A stretch of DNA of 64,000 nucleotides from Halomonas socia (GCF_010977575.1 NZ_CP048812.1:2914001-2978000); one strand, 5' to 3'. Shown: positions 8,354-16,661, counted from the stretch's first letter. Made by a program: numbers and translations. The notes: generated by a model from the sequence alone, not told the origin.

Positions 8354-9052
8354 CTATACCTCGTACTCATCGTGGCGGCGGTTCCAGGCGTAGGCTGGTG
8401 TCTGCGGCCAGCCTGCCGGGGAGTCCTCCCAGGTCTCCTGGCGGCCATAGGGCGTCAGGTCCAGGTAGGTCCACAGGCTGCCCAGGTACTCGACGCCGCG
8501 CTTGCCGCTGAAGTAGGTGCGGAAGACCCGTTCACCGTCGCGCACAAAGACGCTGATGCCATGGCGTTCGCCGCGGTCGGTGTCGTCGCAGTGGCAGCTC
8601 GTCACGCCCATATCGTGGTTGAAGTCGCTGCCCAGGGAGGAAAGCCATAGGGGGTGCTGCCAGCCCATACGTGCCTGGTAGCGCTGGAGGCTCTCCAGCG
8701 GCGCGCGGGAGATCAGTACCAGCGTAGTGTCGCGGGCGTGCAGGTGGGTCGGGTAAGTCATGGCATCCACCACCCAGGAGCAGCCGTCGCAGCCGGCCTG
8801 CCAGTCGGGGCCAAACATGAAGTGGTAAACGATCAACTGGCGGCGCCCCTCGAACAGGTCGAGCAGGGTAGTTTTACCCTGTGGCCCGTCGAACACGTAG
8901 TCGGACCGCACCTCGGCCATCGGCAGGCGGCGGCGGGCTGCATTGAGCCTGTCACGCTCCCGCGTATGGGCCTTCTCACGGGCGATCTGCGCTTCCAGGG
9001 CGGCGCGCCATTCGCTCTTGGAGACGATCGGAGGCAGGGGTGAGGTCGTCAT
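8354..9052 (-). CDS. DUF899 thioredoxin-like family protein
   Basis: DUF899 protein of 232 aa with a thioredoxin-like fold but no CXXC: the family motif YHFMFGPDWQAGCDGCSWVVDAM contains spaced cysteines (CDGC), followed by VLISRAPLESLQRYQARMGW and SSLGSDFNHDMG. Its function is not established; it often sits with ArsR/SRPBCC/VOC genes, as here. It is the last gene of a four-gene minus-strand operon, 12 bases after the VOC gene, with AGGAGCGGCACG before the ATG. A second DUF899 gene is at 27469-28200, and the two are clearly paralogous in motif order. Confidence 0.87.
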   Translation of the reverse strand: MTTSPLPPIVSKSEWRAALEAQIAREKAHTRERDRLNAARRRLPMAEVRSDYVFDGPQGKTTLLDLFEGRRQLIVYHFMFGPDWQAGCDGCSWVVDAMTYPTHLHARDTTLVLISRAPLESLQRYQARMGWQHPLWLSSLGSDFNHDMGVTSCHCDDTDRGERHGISVFVRDGERVFRTYFSGKRGVEYLGSLWTYLDLTPYGRQETWEDSPAGWPQTPAYAWNRRHDEYEV

Positions 9053-9064
9053 CGTGCCGCTCCT

Positions 9065-9460
9065 TCAAGCCAGGTTGAGTTGCCACGACACGCCGAAGCG
9101 GTCGTTGAGCCAGGTGAAACGGGTAGAGAAACCGTAGTCGTCGGCTGGCATCAACGTCTCGCCATCCGCCCCGAGCTGCTCGTGAAGACGCTCGAACTCT
9201 TCGCGGCTTTCGCACTCGACGAATAGCGACATCGAAGGCGTAAACGTGAAGGGATGCGTTATGTGGCTGTCGATACAGGTATAGCGACGGCCCGCCAGGG
9301 TAAATTCGGCCTGCACGATGCTGCCTTCCCTGCCAGGCCCTTCGGGGCCATAGCGCTCGAGCCGGACGATATCGGAATCGTCGAACAGCGAGACGTAGAA
9401 GCGCATGGCCTGCTCGGCATTGCCTTCGAACATCATTTGTGGGGTGACATGATGCGGCAT
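9065..9460 (-). CDS. VOC family protein (PhnB/glyoxalase-like)
   Basis: Vicinal-oxygen-chelate protein of 131 aa in the 3-demethylubiquinone/PhnB-like branch. Pattern: TPQMMFEGNAEQAMRFYVSLF, IVQAEFTLAGRRYTCID, then DDYGFSTRFTWLNDRFGVSWQL at the C-terminus. Enzymatic activity cannot be inferred. It is the third gene of the ArsR-SRPBCC-VOC-DUF899 operon. Its start overlaps the SRPBCC gene by 28 bases, and GAGGAG lies just upstream of the ATG, so translation is probably coupled. Confidence 0.87.
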   Translation of the reverse strand: MPHHVTPQMMFEGNAEQAMRFYVSLFDDSDIVRLERYGPEGPGREGSIVQAEFTLAGRRYTCIDSHITHPFTFTPSMSLFVECESREEFERLHEQLGADGETLMPADDYGFSTRFTWLNDRFGVSWQLNLA

Positions 9461-9984
9461 CGGTACTCCTCCTCGAGACGTTCGAAGGTGGGCCAGAAAG
9501 GGGCAGGGGAATGGCCCTGCAGCACATCGGCCAGGATGGCCAAGTGGGTATGCCAGCCGCCGGCTACGTTGACCATGGTGTCGTCATCGGCGAGGCGGCG
9601 GTGAGTCACCACCAAGCGTACCTGATCACCGGCCTCGCTGAGTTCGAAGGTCACCTCCGACGGAGCTTCGTTGCCCCCGCCCCAGGTCCATGCAAGCACG
9701 TGGGGTGGCTCACAGCGCAGCACCTGGTGATGCGTCGTGAAGCTGCCGTCGTACTGGCGAAAGCGTTCCGTGGGCGGCGTCTTGTCGAGCGTCAGTTGGC
9801 TATTGTGGAAGTGCAGTGCGAAGGCGCTACCTGCTCGCGTTTCCATGGCGCCGGGGGCGAGCCACTGGCCACGCTTGTCGGATTCGGTGAGATAGGCCCA
9901 GACCCGCTCGATGGGTCCCGGCAGCAGGCGCTCGAAGCGGATGCTCTCCTCGGCGATTGGCCGGCCGTAATCAGCGTCGTCCAT
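9433..9984 (-). CDS. SRPBCC/AHSA1-type domain protein
   Basis: Protein of 183 aa with the START-like AHSA1 fold: IRFERLLPGPIERVWAYLTESD at the start, LAWTWGGGNEAPSEVTFEL in the middle, and the C-terminal helix VNVAGGWHTHLAILADVL. Such proteins bind hydrophobic ligands and are nearly always encoded next to an ArsR regulator. Here it overlaps the ArsR gene by 14 bases, so they are surely co-transcribed. Catalysis is unknown. Confidence 0.88.
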   Translation of the reverse strand: MDDADYGRPIAEESIRFERLLPGPIERVWAYLTESDKRGQWLAPGAMETRAGSAFALHFHNSQLTLDKTPPTERFRQYDGSFTTHHQVLRCEPPHVLAWTWGGGNEAPSEVTFELSEAGDQVRLVVTHRRLADDDTMVNVAGGWHTHLAILADVLQGHSPAPFWPTFERLEEEYRCRIMSPHK

Positions 9985-10342
9985 CCGCTTTTTCCTCCTC
10001 AGATAGCTGGTCTCCGGGGTCTGCCTTCAGCGCCGCTTCCAGCGCATTCAGGCGTTGGCTCCAGAAGCCTTCGTAGAAGCTCAGCCACTGTTCCGCCGCA
10101 GCCAGCGGCTCCGGTTGCAGCCGACAGAAGTGGGCGCGCCCTTGGATGCGCCGTTCCACCAGCCCGGCCTGCTCCAGTACGCGCACGTGCTTGGAAACGG
10201 CGGCCAGCGAGATGGGGAACGGCTCGGCCAGCTCGCCGACCTTGCGCTCACCGGCCGCCAACCGCTCGAGCAGCAGGCGGCGAGTGGGGTCGGCCAGGGC
10301 GTGGAAGACCCGGTCCAGATGCGTTTCGTTAAGTTCAATCAT
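9971..10342 (-). CDS. ArsR-family regulator (SRPBCC-associated type)
   Basis: Winged-helix repressor of 123 aa: HLDRVFHALADPTRRLLLERL, then the recognition helix region PISLAAVSKHVRVLEQAGLV and the wing RIQGRAHFCRLQ. It has no ELCVCDL metal site, so it is the non-metal ArsR type that accompanies SRPBCC genes. It heads the operon 10342-8354 and probably autoregulates it through the palindrome at 10374-10389, about 32 bases before its ATG. Confidence 0.9.
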   Translation of the reverse strand: MIELNETHLDRVFHALADPTRRLLLERLAAGERKVGELAEPFPISLAAVSKHVRVLEQAGLVERRIQGRAHFCRLQPEPLAAAEQWLSFYEGFWSQRLNALEAALKADPGDQLSEEEKADGRR

Positions 10343-10373
10343 ATGGTTTAGATAGCTGGAGCTCAGCTAATTG

Positions 10374-10389
10374 TCAACCATAAGGTTGA
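10374..10389. promoter_or_regulatory. ArsR-type operator TCAACC-N4-GGTTGA
   Basis: Perfect 6-bp arms TCAACC and GGTTGA around ATAA, the form commonly seen before SRPBCC-linked ArsR genes. A second dyad, TAGCTG-N5-CAGCTA (10353-10369), lies closer to the ATG. Both are in the 175-bp space between the ArsR operon and NAT. Confidence 0.65.
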
Positions 10390-10447
10390 ATAAATGGCCA
10401 GAGGGGAGCCATTGCGAAGGCTATAAGCCCGATAGGAATTTGTTCTC

Positions 10448-10478
10448 TTTACCTGAGGTTAGATTGAGGTATTAGCCT
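10448..10478 (+). promoter_or_regulatory. MerR/SoxR-type promoter of the NAT gene
   Basis: TTTACC at 10448-10453 and TAGCCT at 10473-10478 with a 19-bp spacer that carries an ACCT...AGGT dyad (ACCTGAGGTTAGATTGAGGT). The overlong spacer with an internal dyad is the hallmark of MerR-family activators, and the dyad resembles the SoxR box. Three similar sites occur at 12213, 16008 and 19283. Confidence 0.6.
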
Positions 10479-10517
10479 GCGCTTAACGAATTCCCTTGAG
10501 AGAAAAAGGAGAACGAC

Positions 10518-11417
10518 ATGCAGGCTGAAACGATCACTCAACCCCTTCATGAATCGGCTCGCTGGGAGACACCGGCGCTCGATCTCGAGGCCTACTTGGC
10601 ACGTATCTATTACCGGGGGCCGCTGGCTCCCGACTTGGCAACATTGAAAGCCCTGCAACAGGCGCACCTCGCCGCGGTGCCGTTCGAGAACCTGGAAATC
10701 GTCACCGGTGGTGAGATCCGCATCGACCTGGAAAGCCTTCAGGACAAGCTGGTACGACGCCGGCGCGGCGGCTATTGCCACGAGCAGAACATACTGTTTG
10801 CCACGGTACTTGACCGGCTCGGCTTCGAAGTCTCCGGGCGCAACGCGAGAATGCTGATGGGCGACGATGAGCGTGTCGTCACCCCGCTTGGCCATACGAT
10901 GCTGGTGGTGAAAGTGGCAGGCGGTGACTGGCTGGTCGATGTCGGCGTCGGCAACATCGGACCGCGTGAGCCGATCCTGCTCAAGGAAGATAGCGAGGTG
11001 AGCCATGGCCCTTGGGAGTATCGCCTGGAGCGAACGCCGCTGGGGTTCTGGCTGCTGCGCCACAAGCGCAACGGTGAGTGGTTCAACATCTACCAGTTCA
11101 GCGACGAACCCTGCTACCGCGCCGACTCTGGCGAATACAACTATCTGGCGTCGCATCACCCGGCGTCCCCGTTCGTGCGACGTATCGTGGCTCAGCACAA
11201 CGGCGCTGAGATACGCCTCGCACTCACCGATCTGGAGCTGAAAATCTTCCACCCGGGCAAGGCACCGGAGCTGCAGCGGATCGCAGCCGGCGAGCTGGCC
11301 GGTGTGCTGCGCGAGCGGTTCGGCCTGGCGCTGACTGCGGAGCAGGAGAGCATCTTGCTCCGGCGAGCCGAGACGCTCGCCGGGGCTTCATCCGAAGGTG
11401 AGCAACTTGGCACCTGA
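10518..11417 (+). CDS. Arylamine N-acetyltransferase (NAT)
   Basis: Cytoplasmic acetyl-CoA-dependent N-acetyltransferase of 299 aa that acetylates arylamines and hydrazines. The full Cys-His-Asp triad is visible: C87 (RRGGYCHEQN), H126 (TPLGHTML) and D141 (WLVDVGVGNIG). Family motifs VPFENLEI and QFSDEP are present. An N-terminal extension of about 15 residues precedes the usual start. AAAAGGAG lies 7 bases before the ATG. The MerR/SoxR-like promoter at 10448 suggests redox-responsive expression. A truncated second copy is at 19335-19886. Confidence 0.92.
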   Translation: MQAETITQPLHESARWETPALDLEAYLARIYYRGPLAPDLATLKALQQAHLAAVPFENLEIVTGGEIRIDLESLQDKLVRRRRGGYCHEQNILFATVLDRLGFEVSGRNARMLMGDDERVVTPLGHTMLVVKVAGGDWLVDVGVGNIGPREPILLKEDSEVSHGPWEYRLERTPLGFWLLRHKRNGEWFNIYQFSDEPCYRADSGEYNYLASHHPASPFVRRIVAQHNGAEIRLALTDLELKIFHPGKAPELQRIAAGELAGVLRERFGLALTAEQESILLRRAETLAGASSEGEQLGT

Positions 11418-11440
11418 GGAAGTGGCTAGAGAGCAGGTGG

Positions 11441-12160
11441 CTAGAACCGTGCATCGCCAATTGCCGGCATGGCCACCTCTTTCACATAGGCACTTGGCGA
11501 TAGCGACAGCAGGGTGCGCACCAGTTGCACCACGTCGTGCACGGGAATGAGTTCGCCGTCGCCGCGCCGGGCCGCGTGTTCGACAGGCACGGCCAGGTCG
11601 TCCTCGGTGTTCAGATAGCCAAGCTGCAAGCAGGTCACCGCCAGGCGATGCTCGCGGAAGCCTTCGCGTAGCGCCTCGGCAATGCCGCGCAGGGCGAACT
11701 TGGTGGCACCGAAGGAGACCTCCGGCCGGCCATGACCGGGTAGCGCGGAGGTCGAACCTGTGAGGATGATGCGCGGGGCGGCGGAGCGCAGCAGCGCGGG
11801 AAGCAGCGCCTGGATCAACAGGATGGCCCCGCTGACGTTGACCGTGACCATGCGCTGGATCTCCGCAGGGTTATCCGTCAGGAAGCGGTAGTCGGGCTCG
11901 AAGGCCCGGCTTTCCCACAGCCCCAGGTTATAGATCAGCACGTCCAGGCCGCTCCCTGCGATGGCTTCGGCGACTCTGGCAGCCGCCGGCTCGGGCGAGG
12001 CCAGATCGGCGGCAATCCACTCAATTTCGATGCCGGCGCGCTCGGGCAGCCTCGTCGGCACGCTGCGCGATACGCCGATCAGACTATCGCCGCTGTCGCC
12101 TAGTCCTTCGATGAAGGCTCGACCCAGCCCCTGGCTCGCCCCCACTACCATAATGCGCAT
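11441..12160 (-). CDS. SDR family oxidoreductase
   Basis: Short-chain dehydrogenase/reductase of 239 aa. The cofactor motif is GASQGLGRAF at 7-16. The NNAG motif appears as YNLGLWES, as in some atypical SDRs. Catalytic Ser lies in ILTGSTSALPGHGRPEVSFGATKFALRG; the usual YxxxK Tyr is replaced by Phe in SFGATK, so catalysis may be weak or the protein may be divergent. The substrate is unknown. It is monocistronic, with the SoxR-like promoter TTGACC-N19-TAGCCT reading toward it from 12243, and is convergent with NAT. Confidence 0.85.
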   Translation of the reverse strand: MRIMVVGASQGLGRAFIEGLGDSGDSLIGVSRSVPTRLPERAGIEIEWIAADLASPEPAAARVAEAIAGSGLDVLIYNLGLWESRAFEPDYRFLTDNPAEIQRMVTVNVSGAILLIQALLPALLRSAAPRIILTGSTSALPGHGRPEVSFGATKFALRGIAEALREGFREHRLAVTCLQLGYLNTEDDLAVPVEHAARRGDGELIPVHDVVQLVRTLLSLSPSAYVKEVAMPAIGDARF

Positions 12161-12212
12161 CTGCTGCCTCCTCGCATATCAGCCGAGCCAGGCGTCGGCT
12201 CGTTCGTCAGCG

Positions 12213-12243
12213 AGGCTAGCCCCTCGACTTCACTTGAGGTCAA
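12213..12243 (-). promoter_or_regulatory. MerR/SoxR-type promoter of the SDR gene
   Basis: On the minus strand TTGACC (12243-12238), a 19-bp spacer and TAGCCT (12218-12213). The spacer dyad begins ACCTCAAGTG, the best match in the window to the left half of the SoxR box. It lies about 50 bases before the SDR start at 12160. Confidence 0.62.
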
Positions 12244-12276
12244 GCGTCGTGGGGCCAGGTCGATGTTGCATGGCGA

Positions 12277-13119
12277 TCAGTGCTGCTGGGCACGCAGCCA
12301 GGCGATCTCCTCGGCCCAGATCTCCGGCTCGATGGTCTCCAGCACCAGGGGGATGCCGTCGATGCGCGGGTCGCGCATGATGGTGGTGAAGGCGTCGAGG
12401 CCGATATTGCCCTGGCCCAGGCTGTGGTGGCGGTCGACGCGGCTGGCGTAGGCGCTCTTGGCGTCGTTCAAGTGCATGCCGCGCAGGTATTCGAAGCCGA
12501 CCACCTTGCCGAGCTCATCAAGGGTGGCGGTGCAGGCCTCTGGCGAACGCAGGTCGTAGCCGGCGGCGAAGGCGTGGCAGGTATCGATGCACACCCCGAC
12601 CCGTGACTTGTCGTCGACCTGGTCGATGATCTCGGCCAGGTGCTCGAAGCGCCAGCCGAGGTTGGTGCCCTGGCCGGCGGTGTTCTCGATCACTGCGGTG
12701 ACGCCCCGGGTCTCGGCCAGCACATGGTTGATGGAGTCGGCGATGCGGGTCAGGCATTCGCGTTCGCTGATCTTCTTCAGGTGGCTGCCGGGGTGAAAGT
12801 TGAGCAGGGTCAGCCCGAGCTGCTCGCAGCGCTGGAACTCGTCGAGGAAGGCCGCGCGGGACTTGTCGAGCCCTTCGGCCTCCGGGTGGCCGAGGTTGAT
12901 CAGGTAGCTGTCGTGGGGAAGGATCTGCCCGGGTTCGAAGCCGTGTTCGCAGCAGGCGCTGCGGAACGCCTCGATGGCCTCGTCGGTCAGCGGCTTGGCC
13001 TTCCACTGGCGCTGGTTCTTGGTGAACAGTGCGAAAGCATCGGCGCCGATCTCTACCGCGCGCAGCACGGCTTGATCCGGTCCGCCGGCGGCACTGACGT
13101 GGGCACCGAGATATTTCAT
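12277..13119 (-). CDS. nfo: Endonuclease IV (AP endonuclease)
   Basis: Deoxyribonuclease IV of 280 aa, which cuts DNA 5' to abasic sites in base-excision repair and removes 3'-blocking groups. All nine metal ligands of the three-zinc site are present at the E. coli positions: H69, H109, E145, D179, H182, H216, D229, H231 and E261. The start at 13119 ([13 protein letters not shown]) is set by AGGAAG upstream; the longer frame to 13164 is not conserved. Nfo belongs to the SoxRS regulon in E. coli, and SoxR-like promoters occur on nearby genes, but none is seen directly before this gene. Confidence 0.95.
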   Translation of the reverse strand: MKYLGAHVSAAGGPDQAVLRAVEIGADAFALFTKNQRQWKAKPLTDEAIEAFRSACCEHGFEPGQILPHDSYLINLGHPEAEGLDKSRAAFLDEFQRCEQLGLTLLNFHPGSHLKKISERECLTRIADSINHVLAETRGVTAVIENTAGQGTNLGWRFEHLAEIIDQVDDKSRVGVCIDTCHAFAAGYDLRSPEACTATLDELGKVVGFEYLRGMHLNDAKSAYASRVDRHHSLGQGNIGLDAFTTIMRDPRIDGIPLVLETIEPEIWAEEIAWLRAQQH

Positions 13120-13190
13120 GCGAACTTCCTTGCTAAGGGTTTCGAGAAGACCAAAGCTTAGCATTCCGACACGACGGCATCAGTCGCCTT

Positions 13191-13658
13191 TCACTGCAGC
13201 ACGATGCTCGGTTCACATGTCACCGGGAAGTTGACCGAGTTGGCAATAAAGCAGAGTGCATGGGCGCGCTCATGCAGGCGCTCGGCGAGTTGTGCATCGC
13301 TGTCGCCGCTGACAGTGACCCGCGGCCGCAAGGTAACTTGGGTAAAATGACCGCCGCCGCTGCTGGTTAAGGCCATGTTGCCCTGAGCCTGGTCGATATA
13401 GTCCTCGACGACGATCCTGGCCTCGGCGCACAGGTGTAGGTACCACAGCATATGGCAGGCGGAAAGGGAGGCGACCAGCATGTCTTCGGGATTGTGGCGC
13501 CCGGCATCGCCGAGGAAGGCGGGGTCCGCCGAACCCTGCAACGTGGCCTTGCCGGCGATCTCGATCTCATGGTCCCGCGAGTAAGCGCGGTAGTCACGGG
13601 TGCCGCTGCCGAGGTTGCCGGTCCAGGTGACTTGTACGTGGTAGTCATGTTGATGCAT
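13191..13658 (-). CDS. OsmC family peroxiredoxin-like protein
   Basis: OsmC/Ohr-superfamily protein of 155 aa that reduces organic hydroperoxides with paired thiols. The N-terminal strand pattern HDYHVQVTWTGN is followed by the peroxidatic Cys C68 in VASLSACHMLWYLH and the resolving Cys C136 in AHALCFIANSVNFPV. It belongs to the YhfA/OsmC-like branch rather than Ohr. The start MHQHDYH has only a weak upstream site. It stands alone on the minus strand, 71 bases upstream of nfo. Confidence 0.9.
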   Translation of the reverse strand: MHQHDYHVQVTWTGNLGSGTRDYRAYSRDHEIEIAGKATLQGSADPAFLGDAGRHNPEDMLVASLSACHMLWYLHLCAEARIVVEDYIDQAQGNMALTSSGGGHFTQVTLRPRVTVSGDSDAQLAERLHERAHALCFIANSVNFPVTCEPSIVLQ

Positions 13659-13726
13659 TACGGTGATGCTCCTGCATATTGAGGCCAGCCCTGAGCTTTC
13701 AATAGGGCGTCTGCGATGATAAGCCG

Positions 13727-14368
13727 TTATGCTGGCGGCATCTGGATAAACAGCTTCTCGCGCGGCCAGCGCACCTTAGCAAGATCGGCGTATCGGTCGG
13801 CCTCGCTGTCACGATAGCCTAGCGCCATCAGTGCGACGCTGCGCAGGTTCTGTTCCCTGAGCCCCAGCAGTTCATCCAGCGCCGCCGGGTCGAAGCCCTC
13901 CATGGGCGAGGCGTCGATACCTTCCATGGCGGCTGCGGCCAGGGCCGTGCCCAGGGCTAGATAGGCTTGCTTGGCGGCCCACTGAAACTTGTCCTGGTCA
14001 GAGGCAAAGCCGTTGACGGTCTCCTTGATGGCACCTGCGTATGATGTCAGCGCCTCGGCGGGGAGGTCGCGCGTCTTGGCGGTGAGCTGGATCAAATCGT
14101 CGACGTGGGCCTCCTCCACGGGCTCCCAGGCGGCGAATACCAGCAGGTGCGAGGACTCAGTGATCTGTGGTTGGCCGAAGGCCACCGGGCTGATCCGCTC
14201 GCGCAGCGCCCGGTCCTCGATCACCAGCACGGAATAGGGCTGCAGGCCGTAGGAGGAGGGCGCCAGGCGCACTGCCTCGAGGATCCTGTCGAGCTGTGCC
14301 TGAGGCACCAGCTTGCCGTTCATGCGCTTGGTGGCATAGCGCCAGTTCAGGGCATCGATGAGGTTCAT
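13727..14368 (-). CDS. NAD(P)H-dependent oxidoreductase, nitroreductase family
   Basis: FMN-binding nitroreductase of 213 aa (NfsB-like). It starts NLIDALNWRYATKRMNGK, with FMN-contacting Arg and Lys, then LAPSSYGLQPYSVLVIED, AKQAYLALGTALAAAAMEGIDASPMEGFDPAALDELL, and VALMALGYRDSEAD near the end. It should reduce nitroaromatics or quinones with NAD(P)H in the cytoplasm. An AGGAGTAAGCC ribosome site precedes the ATG. It lies downstream of the EamA gene on the same strand with a 37-bp gap, so it could be part of the MarR-controlled unit. Confidence 0.9.
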   Translation of the reverse strand: MNLIDALNWRYATKRMNGKLVPQAQLDRILEAVRLAPSSYGLQPYSVLVIEDRALRERISPVAFGQPQITESSHLLVFAAWEPVEEAHVDDLIQLTAKTRDLPAEALTSYAGAIKETVNGFASDQDKFQWAAKQAYLALGTALAAAAMEGIDASPMEGFDPAALDELLGLREQNLRSVALMALGYRDSEADRYADLAKVRWPREKLFIQMPPA

Positions 14369-14405
14369 GGCTTACTCCTTGTAGGGGATTGCTAGGGTGG
14401 CGCCA

Positions 14406-15353
14406 TCATGTGGGCGTTGCGTCCCTCGACATGGATGCGGCGCGGGCGCCGCGATGGAAGAGCAGGGTGCCCAGCGCCACCAGCAGCGCGGCCAGGCCCA
14501 GGTTGGGGGGCGGCGCCTCGCCGAGTGCCAGTACCGCGATCAGCGTGCCGACCAGCGCCGCTATCGTGCCGATCTGGCTCAGGTAGACAGGGCCGGCGAG
14601 TTTCTGCAGCACGAAGTAGAAGAGGTAGAGCACCGAGAATACGGCGATTTCCACCAGCAGTAGCCGCATCGCGGCCCCGCTTGTCACCAGTGCCTGGAAC
14701 TGGCCGGGCTCGAACAGCAGTACGAAGGGCAGCAGCGTCACGGCACCGCCGAACATCATCAGGGCTGCCAGGAACACCGGCGAGGAGCCTGTAGGCCAAC
14801 GCAGGGTGCGGTAGATGTTGCCGAGCGCGATCAGTAGCGGCATGGCCAATACCAGCAGGACCCAGCCCTGGGCATCGCCTGCTCCACTGGCCTTGGCCGT
14901 GGCCAGCACCAACCCGCCGGAGAGTCCTAATAGCACGCCCAGCAGCCGCAGGGCGCGCAAGCGCTCCAGGCTCAGCCAGACGGCCAGCACCCAGGTGATC
15001 AGAATCGGGAAAGCAAAGCTGAGTGAGATGAACCCGGCTCCAACATGGCGTATCGCCAGAAAGGCCAAGGCGTTGGGCACGGCGAACAAGGCCCCGGCCA
15101 CGGCGGCATACTCCAGGCTGCGCAAATCGACCCTCATCGACTGACGTTGCATCGCTCCGATCGCGCTCAGCACGATGCCGGCGCCTGTCATGGCGACCAT
15201 CAGGAAGGTCAGCCGCGGTGCCCCGGCACCATCGGCCAGCTTGGCCACTACCAACGACAGTGCCAGGAAGGTGCCGACCAGTAGCAGGCAGCTTAAGGCG
15301 CGGAGCCCTGCCCGATTTGAACTCTTGCGCGTCTGCATTGCGTTCGACATCAT
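14406..15353 (-). CDS. EamA/DMT-family transporter
   Basis: Drug/metabolite transporter of 315 aa with about ten hydrophobic helices in two EamA halves (LLVGTFLALSLVVAKL near the start; YLSQIGTIAALVGTLIAVLALGE in the second half). The start is set at the ATG at 15353 (MMSNAMQTRK) because CAGGAG lies 4 bases upstream; the longer frame to 15428 would run through the operators. It is divergent from the MarR gene at 15444, with twin MarR-type operators between them, so MarR is its likely repressor. The substrate is unknown. Confidence 0.86.
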   Translation of the reverse strand: MMSNAMQTRKSSNRAGLRALSCLLLVGTFLALSLVVAKLADGAGAPRLTFLMVAMTGAGIVLSAIGAMQRQSMRVDLRSLEYAAVAGALFAVPNALAFLAIRHVGAGFISLSFAFPILITWVLAVWLSLERLRALRLLGVLLGLSGGLVLATAKASGAGDAQGWVLLVLAMPLLIALGNIYRTLRWPTGSSPVFLAALMMFGGAVTLLPFVLLFEPGQFQALVTSGAAMRLLLVEIAVFSVLYLFYFVLQKLAGPVYLSQIGTIAALVGTLIAVLALGEAPPPNLGLAALLVALGTLLFHRGARAASMSRDATPT

Positions 15354-15378
15354 CCAACTCCTGTAGCTCGGCGGGAAG

Positions 15379-15432
15379 TATCTTTTTATAAAGTATCTTG
15401 TCATCAAGATAAAATATCTTAGTACCAAGATA
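15379..15432. promoter_or_regulatory. Twin MarR operators TATCTT-N6-AAGATA
   Basis: Two perfect copies of TATCTT-N6-AAGATA lie at 15394-15411 and 15415-15432, 21 bp apart centre to centre, so they face the same side of the helix. A degenerate third copy (TATCTT-N6-AAGTAT) starts at 15379. All sit between the divergent EamA and MarR starts. Confidence 0.75.
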
Positions 15433-15443
15433 GGTGGTTGGCA

Positions 15444-15944
15444 ATGAACAGAGTGAAATCGGCGATTACCCAGTGGCAGCGCGAGATGCCTGGCCTCGAC
15501 CTGCTACCGATGGAGGTGGTCGGCTACCTGAAGACCAGCCAGCTGCTTACCCGGAACCAGCTCGAGGCCTTCTTCAAGGCGCATGATCTGCAGCCGGGAG
15601 AGTTTGACGTGCTGGCGACCCTGCGCCGCGCCGGGGCGCCCTATGCATTGACGCCGACCCAACTGTTCGGCGCCCTGATGGTCTCGTCCGGCGGCATGAC
15701 CAATCGGCTGGATCGCCTGGAGCGGGCGGGGCTGATCAGGCGTAATCCCAATCCCGACGACCGTCGCGGCACCCTGGTCTCGTTGACGGACAAGGGGCTG
15801 GAGTTGATGAACCGGCTCGTCCCGCTGCATGTGGCGAATGAGGCGAACATGCTGGCTGCCTTGAGCCGTGAAGAGCAGGAAGCGCTGGGCCAGCTGCTCG
15901 GCAAGCTGCTCGATGGGCTGGAGGGAGAGTCGTACGACAAGTAG
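15444..15944 (+). CDS. MarR-family regulator
   Basis: Winged-helix regulator of 166 aa. LQPGEFDVLATLRRAG leads into the recognition segment YALTPTQLFGALMVSSGGMTNRLDRLERAGLI and the wing RNPNPDDRRGTLVSLTDKG, the standard MarR layout. Ligand-responsive repression of the divergent EamA gene and of itself is the likely role. The ATG at 15444 is preferred to the TTG at 15438 because AGGTGG is 6-7 bases upstream. The second operator ends only 11 bases before the ATG, so binding would block transcription directly. Confidence 0.9.
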   Translation: MNRVKSAITQWQREMPGLDLLPMEVVGYLKTSQLLTRNQLEAFFKAHDLQPGEFDVLATLRRAGAPYALTPTQLFGALMVSSGGMTNRLDRLERAGLIRRNPNPDDRRGTLVSLTDKGLELMNRLVPLHVANEANMLAALSREEQEALGQLLGKLLDGLEGESYDK

Positions 15945-16007
15945 GGACGGGCGTGATCGCTCCGTATTGATAGCCAAGCACTATCGGAGTCATCGAGCCT
16001 TTTTTCT

Positions 16008-16038
16008 TTGACCTCAACTAAGCTTTAGGTCGTATCGT
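16008..16038 (+). promoter_or_regulatory. MerR/SoxR-type promoter of the FMN reductase
   Basis: TTGACC (16008-16013), a 19-bp spacer and TATCGT (16033-16038). The spacer dyad ACCTCAA...TTTAGGT matches the other three sites in the window. It lies 35 bases before the start at 16073. Confidence 0.62.
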
Positions 16039-16072
16039 TCATCGCACCCATCAATCAGCAGGAGACAGTGCG

Positions 16073-16621
16073 ATGAGCAAGACGATCAGAGTGGCGGTGA
16101 TCTACGGTAGCGTCAGGGAAGGACGTCTCTGCGATACCGTCGGGCAGTGGGTCTTGGACCAGGTTCAGCAACACGAGGCGTTCTCGCCGCTGGTGATCGA
16201 CCCTGCCGCCGAACCCGCCTCGGCATTTGCCGGGCGTCTCGACGAGGCGGATGCTTTCATCGTGGTCACCCCAGAGTACAACCACTCCTACCCCGCAGCG
16301 CTCAAGGCGCTGATCGACGTCTATAAATCCCAGTGGCAGGCCAAGCCGGTAGCCTTCGTCTCCTATGGTGGCGCCTCGGGTGGGGTGCGGGCGGTCGAGC
16401 ATCTGCGCCATGTGTTTGCAGAGTTGCATGCCGTGGGTATTCGCGACGGCGTGATGTTTCCCAACGCCTGGGAGCAGTTCGACGAGCATGGTCGCCCACT
16501 GCAGGCACAGCGCTTCCAGCGCGGCATGCAGACCCTGCTGGCACGGCTCACCTGGTGGGCCAAAACGCTTCGCCAGGGCCGTGCCGTACAGGACTATGAT
16601 CAGGCGGCGATACTGGATTGA
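16073..16621 (+). CDS. NADPH-dependent FMN reductase family protein
   Basis: Flavodoxin-fold reductase of 182 aa: VAVIYGSVREGRLCDTVGQWVL forms the FMN phosphate loop, VVTPEYNHSYPAALKALIDVYKSQW is the family core, and FVSYGGASGGVRAVEHLRHVF follows. It should transfer electrons from NAD(P)H to FMN, quinones or azo/nitro compounds. GGAG 8 bases before the ATG sets the start. The SoxR-like promoter at 16008 fits an induced detoxification role. It is monocistronic. Confidence 0.9.
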   Translation: MSKTIRVAVIYGSVREGRLCDTVGQWVLDQVQQHEAFSPLVIDPAAEPASAFAGRLDEADAFIVVTPEYNHSYPAALKALIDVYKSQWQAKPVAFVSYGGASGGVRAVEHLRHVFAELHAVGIRDGVMFPNAWEQFDEHGRPLQAQRFQRGMQTLLARLTWWAKTLRQGRAVQDYDQAAILD

Positions 16622-16661
16622 GCGGCCGACCTCACACTCTCGCCGCCAACTGGACGTGCCT

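Noticed and set aside
14392-15444. 350-codon minus-strand frame overlapping the EamA gene
   Set aside because: Pro/Arg/Gly-rich alternate frame with no hydrophobic helices; the EamA frame explains the region.
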